Assembly: GCF_018873765.1 (NCBI RefSeq)
Contig: NC_057922.1
Span: 44,722,321 to 44,786,320 of the forward strand
Length of the DNA: 64,000 nt
Direction: 5' to 3'
From: Telopea speciosissima
Lineage: Eukaryota > Streptophyta > Magnoliopsida > Proteales > Proteaceae
The position numbers and the translations under genes are program-made. Every line of letters starts with the position of its first letter. Within the stretch, counting starts at the first letter, position 1. Below the pieces are notes generated by a model. That model was not told the DNA's origin, ran no database searches, and saw nothing but the letters and a program-made list of their open reading frames with translations. Shown piece by piece: positions 9,003-19,689 of this stretch.

Positions 9003-12000
9003 CAATGACGAGAGCAAGGTTAATAGCTCCCTTCCTTACCCGAGTCCAGATGAGCCTGTCCTTTACCTTCGATAAAAACATCTTCCAGTTCAAAACACTA
9101 TCCCGAATTTCCTGCGAGTCAATTTTTTGTAGCTCTCCTTGGTCCCAAGTTCCATCAAGATTCCACACATCCCTCACACGAAGATCGAGATCAAGGTTAA
9201 TAGCTCCATCTACCTGATCCAGCAATGCCCCAAAACCGGACCAATTATCCAACCAAAACTTGACTTCACCCCTACCCACAAGCCATCGAGAGTTGGTGAG
9301 AAGGACCTCTTTAAGAGCCACAGCCTGTCACCAAGAAATAGAGCCTGTCGCTCTAGGTGACGCTAGCACCACATGTTGGTTCTTGAGAAACTTTGCTTTA
9401 AAAAAGGTTGACCACAGGGATTTTGTAGTGAGGACTCACCATAACCCCTTCAATCGTAGGGCACGGCCCGTATCCTCTAATCGCCTAACACCAAGCCACC
9501 TTCAGCCAGTGGCCGACACACCTTCTCCCAACTCACCCAGTGATGTCGGTTTCCCCACTCTGACTCCCCCCACAAGAAATTGGCACATATGCTATCGAAC
9601 TTTTGAATAATGGTCCTTGGGATGTCCAACGAGGCGATTATGTGAATAGGCATTGAGGAAAGAACATGCTTGAGGAGAACCATTCTCCCACCTGAAGATA
9701 GTAATTTGCCCTTCCGCCCTGCTATTTTCTTTCGAATTCTTGCCAGAAAGTCTTCAAAAAAATTAAACCGCAGTCGTCCAACATATAAGGGTGCCCTTAA
9801 GTAAGTTAATGGCAGCCTTTTCCTTGAGAACCTAGTAACAACCTCTATCATATGACACCTCCGCTCTAGCATTTTATCCCCCACAACAAACCAGCTCTTT
9901 GCTTTGTTTACAAGCTGCCCAAAAGCTCCTTTATATCTTCCAATAAAACCAACAATTTGCTTCAACGAATTCTTGAGGCCCTTTGAGAAAATGATAGTGT
10001 TGTCCGCAAAAAGACTGTGAGATATGCCAGGACACCCCCTTGGAACTTGGAAGTATTTGGCTCTGCCTTCACTAAATAAAGACCACATCCCTCTACTCAG
10101 GACCTCTTCAGCAATAATAAAAAGCGTCAGCGAGAGGGGATCACCTTGTCTCACCCCCCTTGACGATTTAAAGAAACCTGCAGGTCCCCCATTAAGCACC
10201 ACTGAGAACTAGCAGTTCTCGATTGTTTTCTTTATCAGATCAATCCAACCAGCTGCAAAACCAAACCTCTCCAATACTGCATACAAAAATCCTCACTCTA
10301 GCCTATCATACACCTTTGCCATATCCAATTTAAGCACCACATTGCCTCCCTGAGCATTTCTGTTAATGTCATAAACCACCTCTTGCACCAGAGCGATGTT
10401 ATAATGAATACACCTACCCTGAACAAAAGCACCTTGTCCCTCGGAAACAATATTAGGGAGAATAGTAGCCAGCCGAGTAGAAATAATCTTAGCAATAATT
10501 TTATAAGCAAAATTACAGAGACTGATTGGCCAAAAATCAGAGATTACCTCAGGGCTCTCCTTCTTTAGAACAAGCACCAGGTTTGCCGAAGTGTAGCCCC
10601 TTGGTAGCAATCCACCAGCAAAGAAATCTTCCACCGCCCGCTAGACATCCACCCCTATGATCTCCTAACAGGAGGTGAAGAAGTAACCTGAAAATCTGTC
10701 CGGGCCCGGGGCACTATCCTTCGACAGCCCAAAAACTGCTTTTTTAACTTCCTCAAAGGTAGGGGTCCCTAAAAGGATCACATTGGCTGCGTCCGTAACC
10801 AGCCTAGGAATAATGTCCAAGAGGTCCTCATCATTTCCAACCCCCTGGGCCGAGAATAATTCAGAAAAAAACCGAGCTGCCTCCATAGCTACACCTTCAT
10901 TACCGTGAATCCACACACCATTTGCATCTCTAATTTTATCAACCCTTCCAATTCGCCTACGAACGTTGACCGCGGTGTGGAAAAATCTGGTATTCTCTCA
11001 CCTTCTTTGAGCCATCGCACCCTAGATTTTTGTCTCCAAAAAATCTCTTCTTGTAGCAGGACATCATGGAGCTTTTTCCTGGCATCCATCAACGCCCTTC
11101 TAGAATCATCACTAGGTGATTGCTCCGCTTCTATTTCAGCCTTGGCAGCCATGTCCTCTGCATTCCTTGCATTTTGATGGATATTTCCAAACACAGTTTT
11201 GTTCCAGTTCTTGAGCCTTATACGCAGGGCTTTCAACTTCAAGTAAAAGACCTGCAGTGGGACGCCAAACACCTGCGCTTCCCAGCACAGATGAATGCAT
11301 TCCTTAAAATCAGGGTGGGAAATCCACATCTGCTGAAATTTAAACGGTGACGCTCGAAAGGCTGCCTAGGCTGCAAAAAACAACAAAATAGGCGCGTGAT
11401 CCAAGCATTCACGACTAAAGTGTTCCACCCTATTGAGACCGAAAGAATTTAGCCAAGCACCATTAAACAAAAAGCGATTGAGTCTTGCAAGGATCTCCCA
11501 CCACCCTCCTAGTTGTTGGACCAAGTGTAGGCATTCCCTTGAAAACCCCCATCCACCAGGCCAGCATCATTCCCAAACTTGCCGAAGTCCTCCATAGAAG
11601 TAGGACACACCTGCCTTCCTCCCACCTTTTCTCCAGGGCTCAAGATGGCATTAAAGTCTCCACAAACGGCCCAAGGGATTGAAGCTTCCAATTCCTGGTC
11701 AACCAAAGCATTCCAAAGCACCCGTCGGCAACAACGGAGCACAGTGCATGCACGAAGGAGATAAGAACAGCCTTGTCTCCTCCAACCATGCATTCCAATG
11801 TGATAAACTGTTCATGAGTGCCCACCACTTTGACCTGAGTATTTTGTCCCCAAAAGATCTAGATTCTATGGCCATTATTTTCTCCATTAGAGCAAACACA
11901 GTCCATCCCAATCCTCCTCATAATTTGCGTTGCCTTGGAGAAGGGAATTTTCGGTTCAGCAATACCCACCATATCCACCTTAGCAGATAGTGTTAGAGAC

Positions 12001-12080
12001 TTCAAGTGCCTAACAGAAGGCTTGTTACCCATACCCCTGATATTCCAAAACATAAGATTCATTATAAAGGCTGAGAGCAT
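9003..12080 (-). pseudogene. LINE ORF2: endonuclease and reverse transcriptase, broken
   Basis: Reading the minus strand from 12080, an AP-endonuclease start is seen (FWNIRGMGN, with IAEPK after it), and CGDFNAIL follows near 11650. A coiled linker (11329-10889) and the RT region come next: a KDSAPGPD-type block near 10720, RPISLCN-like WPISLCNFAYKIIAKII (about 10510), LKLDMAKVYDRLEW (about 10300) and RQGDPLS with SLFADNT (about 10145-10010). SLFADNT stands where plant LINEs have F-A-D-D, so the second catalytic aspartate is changed. The tail (9321-8998) has RWLVGRGEVKFWLDNW, typical of plant LINEs. The frame is broken at several places. Confidence 0.8.
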
Positions 12081-13639
12081 GCAACATCAGGTCCCATGGA
12101 CCTAGTGACTGGCCGGCTAAGAGATGAGCTTAGGGTTACCCTCTTCTTGGACTTCCTTTTAGCTACAGGTTTGACAAACTCCTTGGGCGCCCCAGACTCC
12201 CCCTTCTCCCCCTCTATACGCTCTGTCAAGGCTTGAAATCGCCCTTCAAACACACGGCTTGACGCGCGAAGCTCCTCAATAGAGATGCCATGCATGGGCT
12301 GCAGACGTTGTCTTTCCAAAACCAGGTCATCCACTGTTGTTTTAACCATCTGGCTGCAAGCACCCTGGAAGGAAGGCTTCATTAAAGAAAGGTATTTCCT
12401 AGGGGAGTCTATCCAATCTCTAAAGATCTCCTCCCTATCTTCGGCAACATCCCCCATGCTCTCCAAGGATTGGACATTAGGCTCCTCACCAGAACTATCA
12501 AGTGCCATACCATTCTCTGACCTGCACCCAGCTTTCCCCTTTGGCCGCCAGCTTCGAGCTTCTTGACCCCTCGTAGCCTCCACCAAAGACGCAACCACTA
12601 CCTCCACGCTGTGTGGCGCCCTAACAGCCCCCTGATCCGCCCTTACAGGCTCACCGTTGTGGCCCTCTGTGGCTGCAAGAGTACCCACCCCTACGGTCTC
12701 CTCACCGACGTCTAGTGTTGCACCCAGGGTAACTCCCTCCCCTTTGTTTTGGCCTGGGATGGTCCCTGTGCCCTCACCATCAATCCCTGTGGACACCCCT
12801 GTGTTCCTTGTCACCAACACCCCTGGAATCCGAGGCTGCTCCACATGAACATCGTCTTGACCATTCCTTGCAATTCTCTGAGACCCCTGGTTCTTTCTGC
12901 AATTCTCGACACAATGTCCCAATTTGAAGCACCCTGTGCAAAAGAGCGGCAATTTCTCATAGACCACCCGCTTGAAGAAACTGTCCTTACCACATCCCAC
13001 CGACAACTTATCAAGAAGGTTAGAGAGAAGATCGACTTTGACACAAGACCTCGCTGCAGATGTCCGAGAGCATGCCACAGTTGCACCATCAACTCTAAGA
13101 ACTTTCCCTATCATCCCAGCTATCGATAGAAAGAAATTTCCATGGTATAGATTGATCGGCAGATTGGGGAAGGAGACCCAAAGTAGGACAATCGAGGATT
13201 CTACTCCAGACCTGAAGAACCGTGTCCACTTGAAAAACTAAATGGGGAAGCCCTATATAGAGGCATGATCTTTGAGCCAAACTCGCGTGAAGTCTCCATG
13301 GTTCGTAAACCTAAGAAGAAGGTGCCTGGGATCCAACGAGGATATCTGCACATCAGAGGAGAGGTGGAACGTTGATTGGAGAACCCGTTTGAAGACAAAC
13401 AATGGTGGCCTGCCATAGGAGCAATTGGCCACAAGCGCCATCCGCAGTGGTTCCTCCGATAATAGAATCTCCTCATCCGAGAAGAACACTGCGGGCGCCC
13501 CCATATGAGACGATGGAGATTTCAGTGCAATCAATGGGCAGGCTACCTGAGCCGACCTAGCCACCACAGAAGCAAAAGAAGGGACCGCAGGCCGTCGCTC
13601 TGCCGGCGGCAGATCCTCCTATGAGGGAGGATCAGCCAT
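12062..13639 (-). pseudogene. LINE ORF1: DUF4283-type RNA-binding protein with CCHC zinc knuckle, broken
   Basis: The likely start is ATG at 13639 on the minus strand (MADPPS), followed at codon 7 by a TAG stop. The frame then stays open to about 13256 with a DUF4283-like region (VFKRVLQSTFHL, LLLRFTNHGDFTRVW) and is broken again before the long open part 13114-12062. That part has a canonical zinc knuckle, CTGCFKLGHCVENC (C-x2-C-x4-H-x4-C), near 12930. ORF1 proteins coat LINE RNA. The stop codon TAA overlaps an ATG of ORF2 (TAATG at 12064-12060). Confidence 0.8.
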
Positions 13640-14173
13640 GAACCCTAATAGAAAAAGATGCTAGCTTGCGCCTCCAGAGCCTCCACAAAACCCCCTTGCT
13701 AACATGCGCGCTAAGTCGCCATAATCGATTCGTGGTCATACTTCAGACAAATAAAACATTTAAAACCTCAACCACTCTTGCACATTCTCCCATTTTCATA
13801 CACCTAGTTCTACTTCCACCAGAACCAGAAGATGCTTCTGTACCCAAGGTTCGTAAAATTTAAAACCCATTAAGACCCAACCGGCCTCTCCGAAATTCCA
13901 ACTAATATTTTTCAAATGAAAATGAAAACAACAAAGTCAAAAACATTGAACTCATCATACCGTCCCCAATCACCCCACGCCACTCACGACAAGCTACAAT
14001 CAAGAAGAATTCAAAAAACCATTAATAAAAAGAGAAAAATGCTTCAAATAAAAAAATCCATAAATAAGAAATGCTTGATTGCCCACCAATAACAATGCCA
14101 TCCAATTACAACTCTATGCCTCTATCCAGCAACCAAATTACAGGTATACCCTCATTCAAGTCAACCTTGTCCA
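13640..14173 (-). other. Probable LINE 5' UTR and flanking DNA
   Basis: No open frame of note is present. The part next to 13639 is probably the LINE 5' leader, but its outer limit cannot be set from the sequence. The Tat LTR sequence lost at 9003 does not resume here. Confidence 0.35.
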
Positions 14174-14347
14174 GATCCTCTACTGTTGAGCTGCCTGGTA
14201 GGACCGTGCTGCCCAGACATGATGTTGCATGCAATGACCGCCTTAACCCCACTCGGGCAAGGCATTTAGACAGGGGTAAGGCGAACATTACGCACAACAC
14301 CGTGTCAGGCAGCACGATCCTACCAGACAGCTCGACAGTAGAGGATC
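14174..14347. repeat. Foldback element with about 75-bp arms
   Basis: The left end GATCCTCTACTGTTGAGCTG pairs with the right end CAGCTCGACAGTAGAGGATC. Pairing continues with mismatches through the GGTAGGA.CGTGCTGCC and GCCTTA.CCC blocks towards a short centre. No coding capacity and no convincing target duplication are seen. It lies about 380 bp upstream of the ANTH gene. Confidence 0.7.
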
Positions 14348-14539
14348 CAAATTGTTATTTTGGACCCCCATGAGTTGTTGGTCTCTTGAAACAAGGTTGC
14401 CTGTCTCCAACAGAATACCGACCTTGACCCCTTCAAGCACCCTGTATCTCCTCCGCAAGAGAAGAAATCACAATACCCAGTTTAAAAATCTGGGCCGGCA
14501 ATCAAGTTTTTTTGATAGTTTAGAATTAGGTGTGATTCA

Positions 14540-14729
14540 GGGCAGGATCTCTTCTTCTTCTTTTTCTTTTTTTTTTAATTTTTTTAATTTTTTCCTTTTC
14601 TCTTTCTCTAACTCTTAAAGTCTTCCATTGAAGAGACGTTTAAAAAACGAAGGAGCAAATAAGTATACAGAAGCCTCTGTTTCTCCACAACAAAGAGGAA
14701 GGGAAACACAGTGTTACCTGAGGGAGGAG
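14540..14729 (+). promoter_or_regulatory. Pyrimidine-rich 5' leader of the ANTH gene (putative)
   Basis: CT-rich sequence at 14551-14620, typical of plant 5' leaders, precedes the coding region. An upstream ATG at 14628 is in frame and would add 34 residues (rich in K, R, E, Q) that do not look like the family N-terminus, so I treat it as leader. No clear TATA box was found. Confidence 0.35.
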
Positions 14730-16004
14730 ATGAGGCTTTTGAAAAGGGCTTCTGCTGTTTTAAAAGATAGAAACAGCATCTACCTTGCAAAACTATCAAG
14801 AAAAAATTCCTCTCGACACGTAGAGCTCGAATCAGCGATCATCAAAGCTACCAGCCACGATGAATTCTCTGTCGATCATAAGAATGCACAGCGAGTCTTC
14901 ACTTGGATCCGCACCTCTTCCTCATTCAAACCTTTTATATGGTCTCTTTCTAAACGAATCGAGAAGACACGAAGCTGGGTTGTAGCAATCAAGGGGTTAA
15001 TGCTCTTACATGGCATCTTCTGCTGCAATGTCCCAGCTGTTAGAAGGATTGGTCGTTTACCATTCGATCTTTCTGAATTCACAGATGGTCATTTAAAGAC
15101 AACGAAATCATGGGGGTTCAATGCTTTTGTTCGTGCCTACTTTGCTTTTCTTGATCAGAGATCTGCCTTTTTAAGCTGCATTCCACCCCGAGATGATCAA
15201 AAAGATGACAAAGATAAAGATGGTTCATCTATGATGAAAGTGCTAATTGAATTACAAAGGTTGCAGACATTGCTGGATATGCTAATTCAGATTAAGCCTT
15301 GCACTGATGGTATGAATGTTCGTCTCATTCTCGAAGCCATGGATTGCATTGTAATTGAGATTTTCGATGTATACAGCAGAATGTGCAGTGGGATTGCTGG
15401 GGTTCTTGTGGGAATATTTAAGGCTGGGAAGAAAGAGGCTGTAATGGCTCTTCATGTCTTACAGAAGGCTGCATCTCAGGGTGAAGAATTATCTTTGTAT
15501 TTCGAGTTTTGTAAGGATTTTGGGGTTCTAAATGCATCTGAGCTCCCCAGAGTTGAGCAGATCCCAGAAGAAGATATTCGAGATCTTGAGCAGATGATTA
15601 GTGAGAAAGTTTCAGAGAAGATGAACAACAATGAAAATCACGGAGATAGAGCTGTCATGCCAATAGATGAACAGGAAGATCCAGACAAGTCCTTGATGAA
15701 GAAGAAGACAATAGTGACCCAGACCTGGGAGATGTTTGATGATGAATTCAAGGGTAAAGGAAATGCAGATGATGAATTCTCATTTTTTGGGGTAGATGGA
15801 GGTGACTTCTCTGATGTCCCAAACACAAATTGTATAGATCCTTTTGCACCTTCTCTAAATTGTCCTCCTCTTCTATGTGGTTATAACAATGATACTACAA
15901 TAGTATCATCAAATGGTTTCCTTCAGTTGGAGTATTACTTCAATCCAATCCCAGCTGCTTCTTCAACTGTTGGAAACCAGAGTAATTGGATTGTCTCTCT
16001 TTGA
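14730..16004 (+). CDS. Putative clathrin assembly protein with ANTH domain (CAP/PICALM-like)
   Basis: This 424-residue, intronless frame resembles the small plant ANTH proteins of the Arabidopsis At1g25240/At1g68110 type. Such proteins bind membrane phosphoinositides and help build clathrin coats at the plasma membrane or trans-Golgi. I start at ATG 14730 because MRLLKRASAVLKDRNS is the family N-terminus. The ANTH core covers about residues 30-150: ELESAIIKATSHDE, FTWIRTSS, RSWVVAIKGLMLLHG, LPFDLSEFTDGH and WGFNAFVRAYFAFLD. The usual PIP2 motif (KAT.x6.PKxKH) is only partly kept: KAT is present but the PKxKH part reads VDHKNA, as in related divergent plant members. The acidic C-terminal tail has a D-P-F motif (residues 370-372) and W-E-M-F, compatible with adaptor binding. 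The frame is intact, so this is a probable working gene. Confidence 0.85.
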   Translation: MRLLKRASAVLKDRNSIYLAKLSRKNSSRHVELESAIIKATSHDEFSVDHKNAQRVFTWIRTSSSFKPFIWSLSKRIEKTRSWVVAIKGLMLLHGIFCCNVPAVRRIGRLPFDLSEFTDGHLKTTKSWGFNAFVRAYFAFLDQRSAFLSCIPPRDDQKDDKDKDGSSMMKVLIELQRLQTLLDMLIQIKPCTDGMNVRLILEAMDCIVIEIFDVYSRMCSGIAGVLVGIFKAGKKEAVMALHVLQKAASQGEELSLYFEFCKDFGVLNASELPRVEQIPEEDIRDLEQMISEKVSEKMNNNENHGDRAVMPIDEQEDPDKSLMKKKTIVTQTWEMFDDEFKGKGNADDEFSFFGVDGGDFSDVPNTNCIDPFAPSLNCPPLLCGYNNDTTIVSSNGFLQLEYYFNPIPAASSTVGNQSNWIVSL

Positions 16005-16016
16005 GGAGAAAAGAGG

Positions 16017-16043
16017 TTTTTTTTTTTTTTTTTTTTTTTTTTT
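16017..16043. repeat. T27 homopolymer directly after the ANTH stop codon
   Basis: A run of 27 T begins 12 bases after the stop. A second T-run lies at about 16101-16110, followed by 'atgataaaaaaactag'. Read on the minus strand, the second run is an A-tail-like stretch at the end of the gypsy remnant. Confidence 0.8.
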
Positions 16044-16129
16044 CTTTTTTTGTTTTCTCATTTTGTCTTTCAAGTAATGTCTTGTGGGAGTTAATGTACC
16101 TTTTTTTTTTATGATAAAAAAACTAGATA

Positions 16130-16565
16130 TATTAAGAAGCAAGAGTTTGTACAAATTTCCCAGTCCTATTATGTATAGCCTGGAAAGCTTCTGGGCTTGA
16201 AGGGCGGACAAGGTTATCTTCTTGGGTTTCTTCATCTGTTCACTTTGGTAGGCGAATTCCATACCGTCTTTCATTTTAAACAGTATCTTTTTCTCTGTAC
16301 ACATGATGTTTGCCCCATAGGCAGATATCCAATCCATGCCTAGTATTACGTTGAAGTCCTTCATGTCGAACTTAATCAAGCGGGCTGCCAAGTTCCTCCC
16401 ACAGATTTCTTCTAGACAGGGGTCGTAAACTTCCCTTAGGCTCACGATGCTCCCCGTTGGTGTGCTAACTACTAATTTATGCCCTATGTCCTTTGGCTGG
16501 ATGGTCATTCTATCCGCAAAAGTAACAGACACGAAAGAATGGGATCCACCCGAGTCAAATAACAC
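16130..16565 (-). pseudogene. Retroviral-type aspartic protease fragment (Ty3/gypsy, minus strand)
   Basis: The minus-strand frame begins MLFDSGGSHSFVS. D-S-G is the aspartic protease active site of RVP_2-type plant gypsy proteins. VILGMDWISAYGA, the second conserved block, follows about 70 residues later. Homology ends near 16140; the remaining open frame to 15963 reads through T-runs and is not real coding sequence. RT, RNase H and integrase are absent. It lies in the same orientation as the gag at 16777-18054. Confidence 0.75.
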
Positions 16566-16776
16566 TCATGCAGGAGCGGATGATAAGATCAAGGTACCTA
16601 GGGTTTGTATGAAAGATAATGATGCAATCAAACTTCTTGCATCCAACTGGTATATTTCCCTTAAATTAGCAGTGTTGTAGGCATGTACCTGTTATTACTT
16701 CCGGGTTCGCCTTGGCTTCTTCATTGGTCAGCACGAACACTTTCCCTCGTGTTTTGTTGTCCCGGGGCTGGGAAAG

Positions 16777-18054
16777 TCAGGCGGCAGACTGAAATGGCGG
16801 GTAGGAATTGTATCTCTGGCTGGCGTACTCTTTTTCTAATTGCCCAGTTTTGTTACACACGAAGCATCTGTTGGGTGGTGTGGTGGAAGGAGAGGCTTGG
16901 CTTGCTTGGCTTGTTGCTGGTTGAGGTGGCGGAGCAGTAGTTGTCGCTTGACTTGGAGTGGGTTGGGCATATTGAGTAGTCCGATTAAAAGCAAGACGAA
17001 AAGGTTGAGAAGCTTGGCCCACTTCTGGTCGCCGGTACTGTATCGGGCTGGGACTCAAGCTAGTTCCTCGGAATACCTTGTTTGGCAATCCAGAATTTTG
17101 GAATTTGTTTGGCCTTTTGCCAGCTCCTAATGACGTAGTGGTCTTCTCCCTCAGTCTATCTTCCATGGTCTTAGCCTTATCGACCATCTGTGCGTAATCT
17201 TATATGTCTAAGATTGACAGGATGGATCCGATCTCAGGCTTAAGTCCCTTCTCGAACTTTTTCGATTTGCTAGCCGCCCCCTTCATGTGTTCTGGTGCGA
17301 AATGGAACAAGTCTTCGAATTGCTATTGGTAATCCAGTACCGACTTAGACCCTTACACGAGGGCAGAGAACTCGACTTCCTTCTTATCCTTGAAGCCCTC
17401 AAGAAAGTAATTCTTAAAGAAGACTTCCTTGAATTGATCCCAAGTAGGGTTGGGATGAACCGCCTCCAGATTTGGTCGTGTTGCCTTCCACCATGCTTCG
17501 GCCTCATTCTGCAACTAGCACCCAACGCATATCAGCTTCTGGGCGTTGATACATTCCAACACGTCGAATGCTTTCTCTAAGGTGCTGATCCATCTCTCCA
17601 ATTGCATCGCCTCTGAACCGATTTTGGAGAATGCAGGCGGCTGGAGTTTCTTGAATCTCTCCATCACTTTAGCCGTGAAGTTGTCCACCGCATGGTGAGG
17701 TACAGGTGGAGGGAATTGCAGGGGCCGATTGGGTGGTGGTGGTACTGCTCGTTGTTGCATCATTGTCGTGAACTGGGCAGTCATTAGGCCCAACAACTCC
17801 TGTTGTTGTTGCATGGTCCACATTATGGTGGTCATGATGGTATTCACTTCACTGGCGGCCATACCCAGTGGGGGTGCGGTTGCAGTAGCTGGAGGGGCTA
17901 CTAGCACCGGATTTGGGATGACTCGGGGCATTTTTGGCGAAGTAACCGACACTTCATAGTTTTGAGCTTCGGCTCCACCCGGGAGTTCAACTTCTGGAAT
18001 GAATCGAGGGCCTCTTCCTCGCTGACCATCTTGGTTGGATCTTGTGTTAACCAT
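16777..18054 (-). pseudogene. gag polyprotein (Ty3/gypsy, minus strand), broken
   Basis: From ATG 18054 the frame reads MVNTRSNQDGQRGRG, a proline-rich spacer and a retrotransposon gag region with LQPPAFSKIG, MQLERWISTLEKAFDVLEC. It breaks near 17520 and 17280 and resumes to a proline/alanine-rich stretch with a zinc knuckle remnant: CFVCNKTGQLEKEY keeps two Cys but has Q and Y where H and C are expected. Together with the protease fragment and the LTR at 21333 it belongs to one minus-strand element that has lost pol. Confidence 0.8.
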
Positions 18055-19689
18055 GATTGATTCGCCGAAAGGAACCTTGCATATGAATAACTCTACATCT
18101 CTTAGCTAAAAAAAAAAATTCTAGTTCGATCTTAGGCATACAAGCTAACATATTTTTTCTAGATTGCAGTGTAGTAGCAATATCGTACATCAAAGAAGTG
18201 TATATCAACAGGGAAGTTTATGAAAGACAAACTGAAATAAAACCTATGATAGGAAGACTTTTTTTGTACTTGTGTCTAGGAGGTAAGTTGTTCCAATCTT
18301 TTTCCTATGAAATAGACCTGTAGGTCCAGGTAAGCTAGGTCACTGCTAACCTCGTCGACTAACGCAAGATAAATAAAGCGGTCCTCTGCGCTACAAGTGT
18401 CAGCATGTGCTAAGTATACTATTAGGTACTTCACTGCTTGGTTTCTAATCCTCTGGATTCAAGCTAATCTCTTTCTTAGTTGTCTAATGTAGCACATGTT
18501 GTTGGGGTCTGCCAAGCCCGAACAACACAACCATTCCCTGTCATGGAAAATTTTGGGCACTAGTCTTCTATGGTTGCTTTAACTTAGGGTAGGTGTGCTT
18601 AAAGCTGCATGAACTTAGGCAATACACATATGGAGAATCATAAAGTGGTATAACTTGAGGATGTATGCAAACAATAATATCTCACCAAATTTCATACAAC
18701 AGCCAGGTATATGCATATTTGGAAACTTAAAAGACGAAGCCAACTAATACCCTTACCTCCATTTCCTATATTAAGCATTGGATTAGGTCTGACCATCGGC
18801 AAAATATACTCTCAATGCGTGTGGTATGGTGCTGAAGATAACTAATTCTTCTTTCAATGACGCTGAAATCCCTAGTCATAAGGTCCATGCTATAGTGCAT
18901 CTGGTCCTGTAGATACATACGGTCACAGATCATAATTTCAAGCTTTTGGTTCAGCTCATGTATGGTGTCCTCATCATAGTGATAGTCTGAAATTTGCCTC
19001 AGGAAGTATCCCATTGTGAGTTCAGTTTTCCGGGCTTGTGTGTCAGCACGTCACTCCCGACACCTAAAAATATTCAGTTAGATTCATATATGGTTTTCCC
19101 GTCCTTACCTATCTATTTATAGATTTTTTATCACAATTCACACACACAAGTCCATACATTCTGATATAGATATATACATTCATACGCATACATTCATATT
19201 ATGACATTTCCCATTATTTAATCATTTCATTATTATATTATTATTTTATTTTATTTTTATCAATGGGCCAAATATCACCATGTCCAATTAAATTTTTTGG
19301 GGTGCCCATGATACCCAATTATGCAGGTTGGTTCACGCTCAAACAAGGAAAAATAAAATAAAAATTATTGTCTGCCATTCTCTGGGCGTTTGGCTATATC
19401 ACCCAATGCGAACGCCCAGAGAATCGGGGGCTGCTATTTTACTCAGTCCGAATTACTTTTTCATTATTTCTTTCTTCAGGTTTGTGAGCTCTAGAGCTTC
19501 TAGGTTGCGCCCAGAGGGTCTTGTATGCTACTCCCCCACATTTTAAGGCACTTCATCAAGATTCCTCGCATTCACACGCCACCTAGGTGAGTTCGAAGTG
19601 GATTTTCTTCTTTTTTCCCAAATTTTCTGAATTTTTCAGGTATATTCTTGTAAGAACCCTAACTTATTTATATTTGTTGCATTGCAGCC
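18055..19689 (-). other. Leader region of the minus-strand gypsy element
   Basis: No coding function is recognised. A short minus-strand frame at 18766-19014 (82 codons, D/E/M/Q-rich) has no known domain. A small palindrome, CTCTGGGCGTTTGG paired with AACGCCCAGAGAAT, lies at 19378-19425. Confidence 0.4.

Larger units (their letters stand above)
9003..13639 (-). mobile_element. L1-type LINE (non-LTR retrotransposon), degenerate and 3'-truncated
   Basis: On the minus strand ORF1 (DUF4283-like plus zinc knuckle) is followed by ORF2 (endonuclease, reverse transcriptase, start of the zf-RVT region). The 5' end is present, while the 3' end is lost where the sequence meets the Tat LTR at about 9003. 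LINEs usually lose their 5' end, so this points to a later deletion. Several frameshifts and stops make it inactive. Confidence 0.85.

Noticed and set aside
14628..14729. N-terminal extension of the ANTH protein from the upstream in-frame ATG
   Set aside because: The residues do not resemble the family N-terminus, and MRLLKRA at 14730 does.
15963..16130. C-terminal part of the minus-strand protease frame (poly-Lys)
   Set aside because: It reads through T-runs and the end of the ANTH gene; protease homology ends near 16140.
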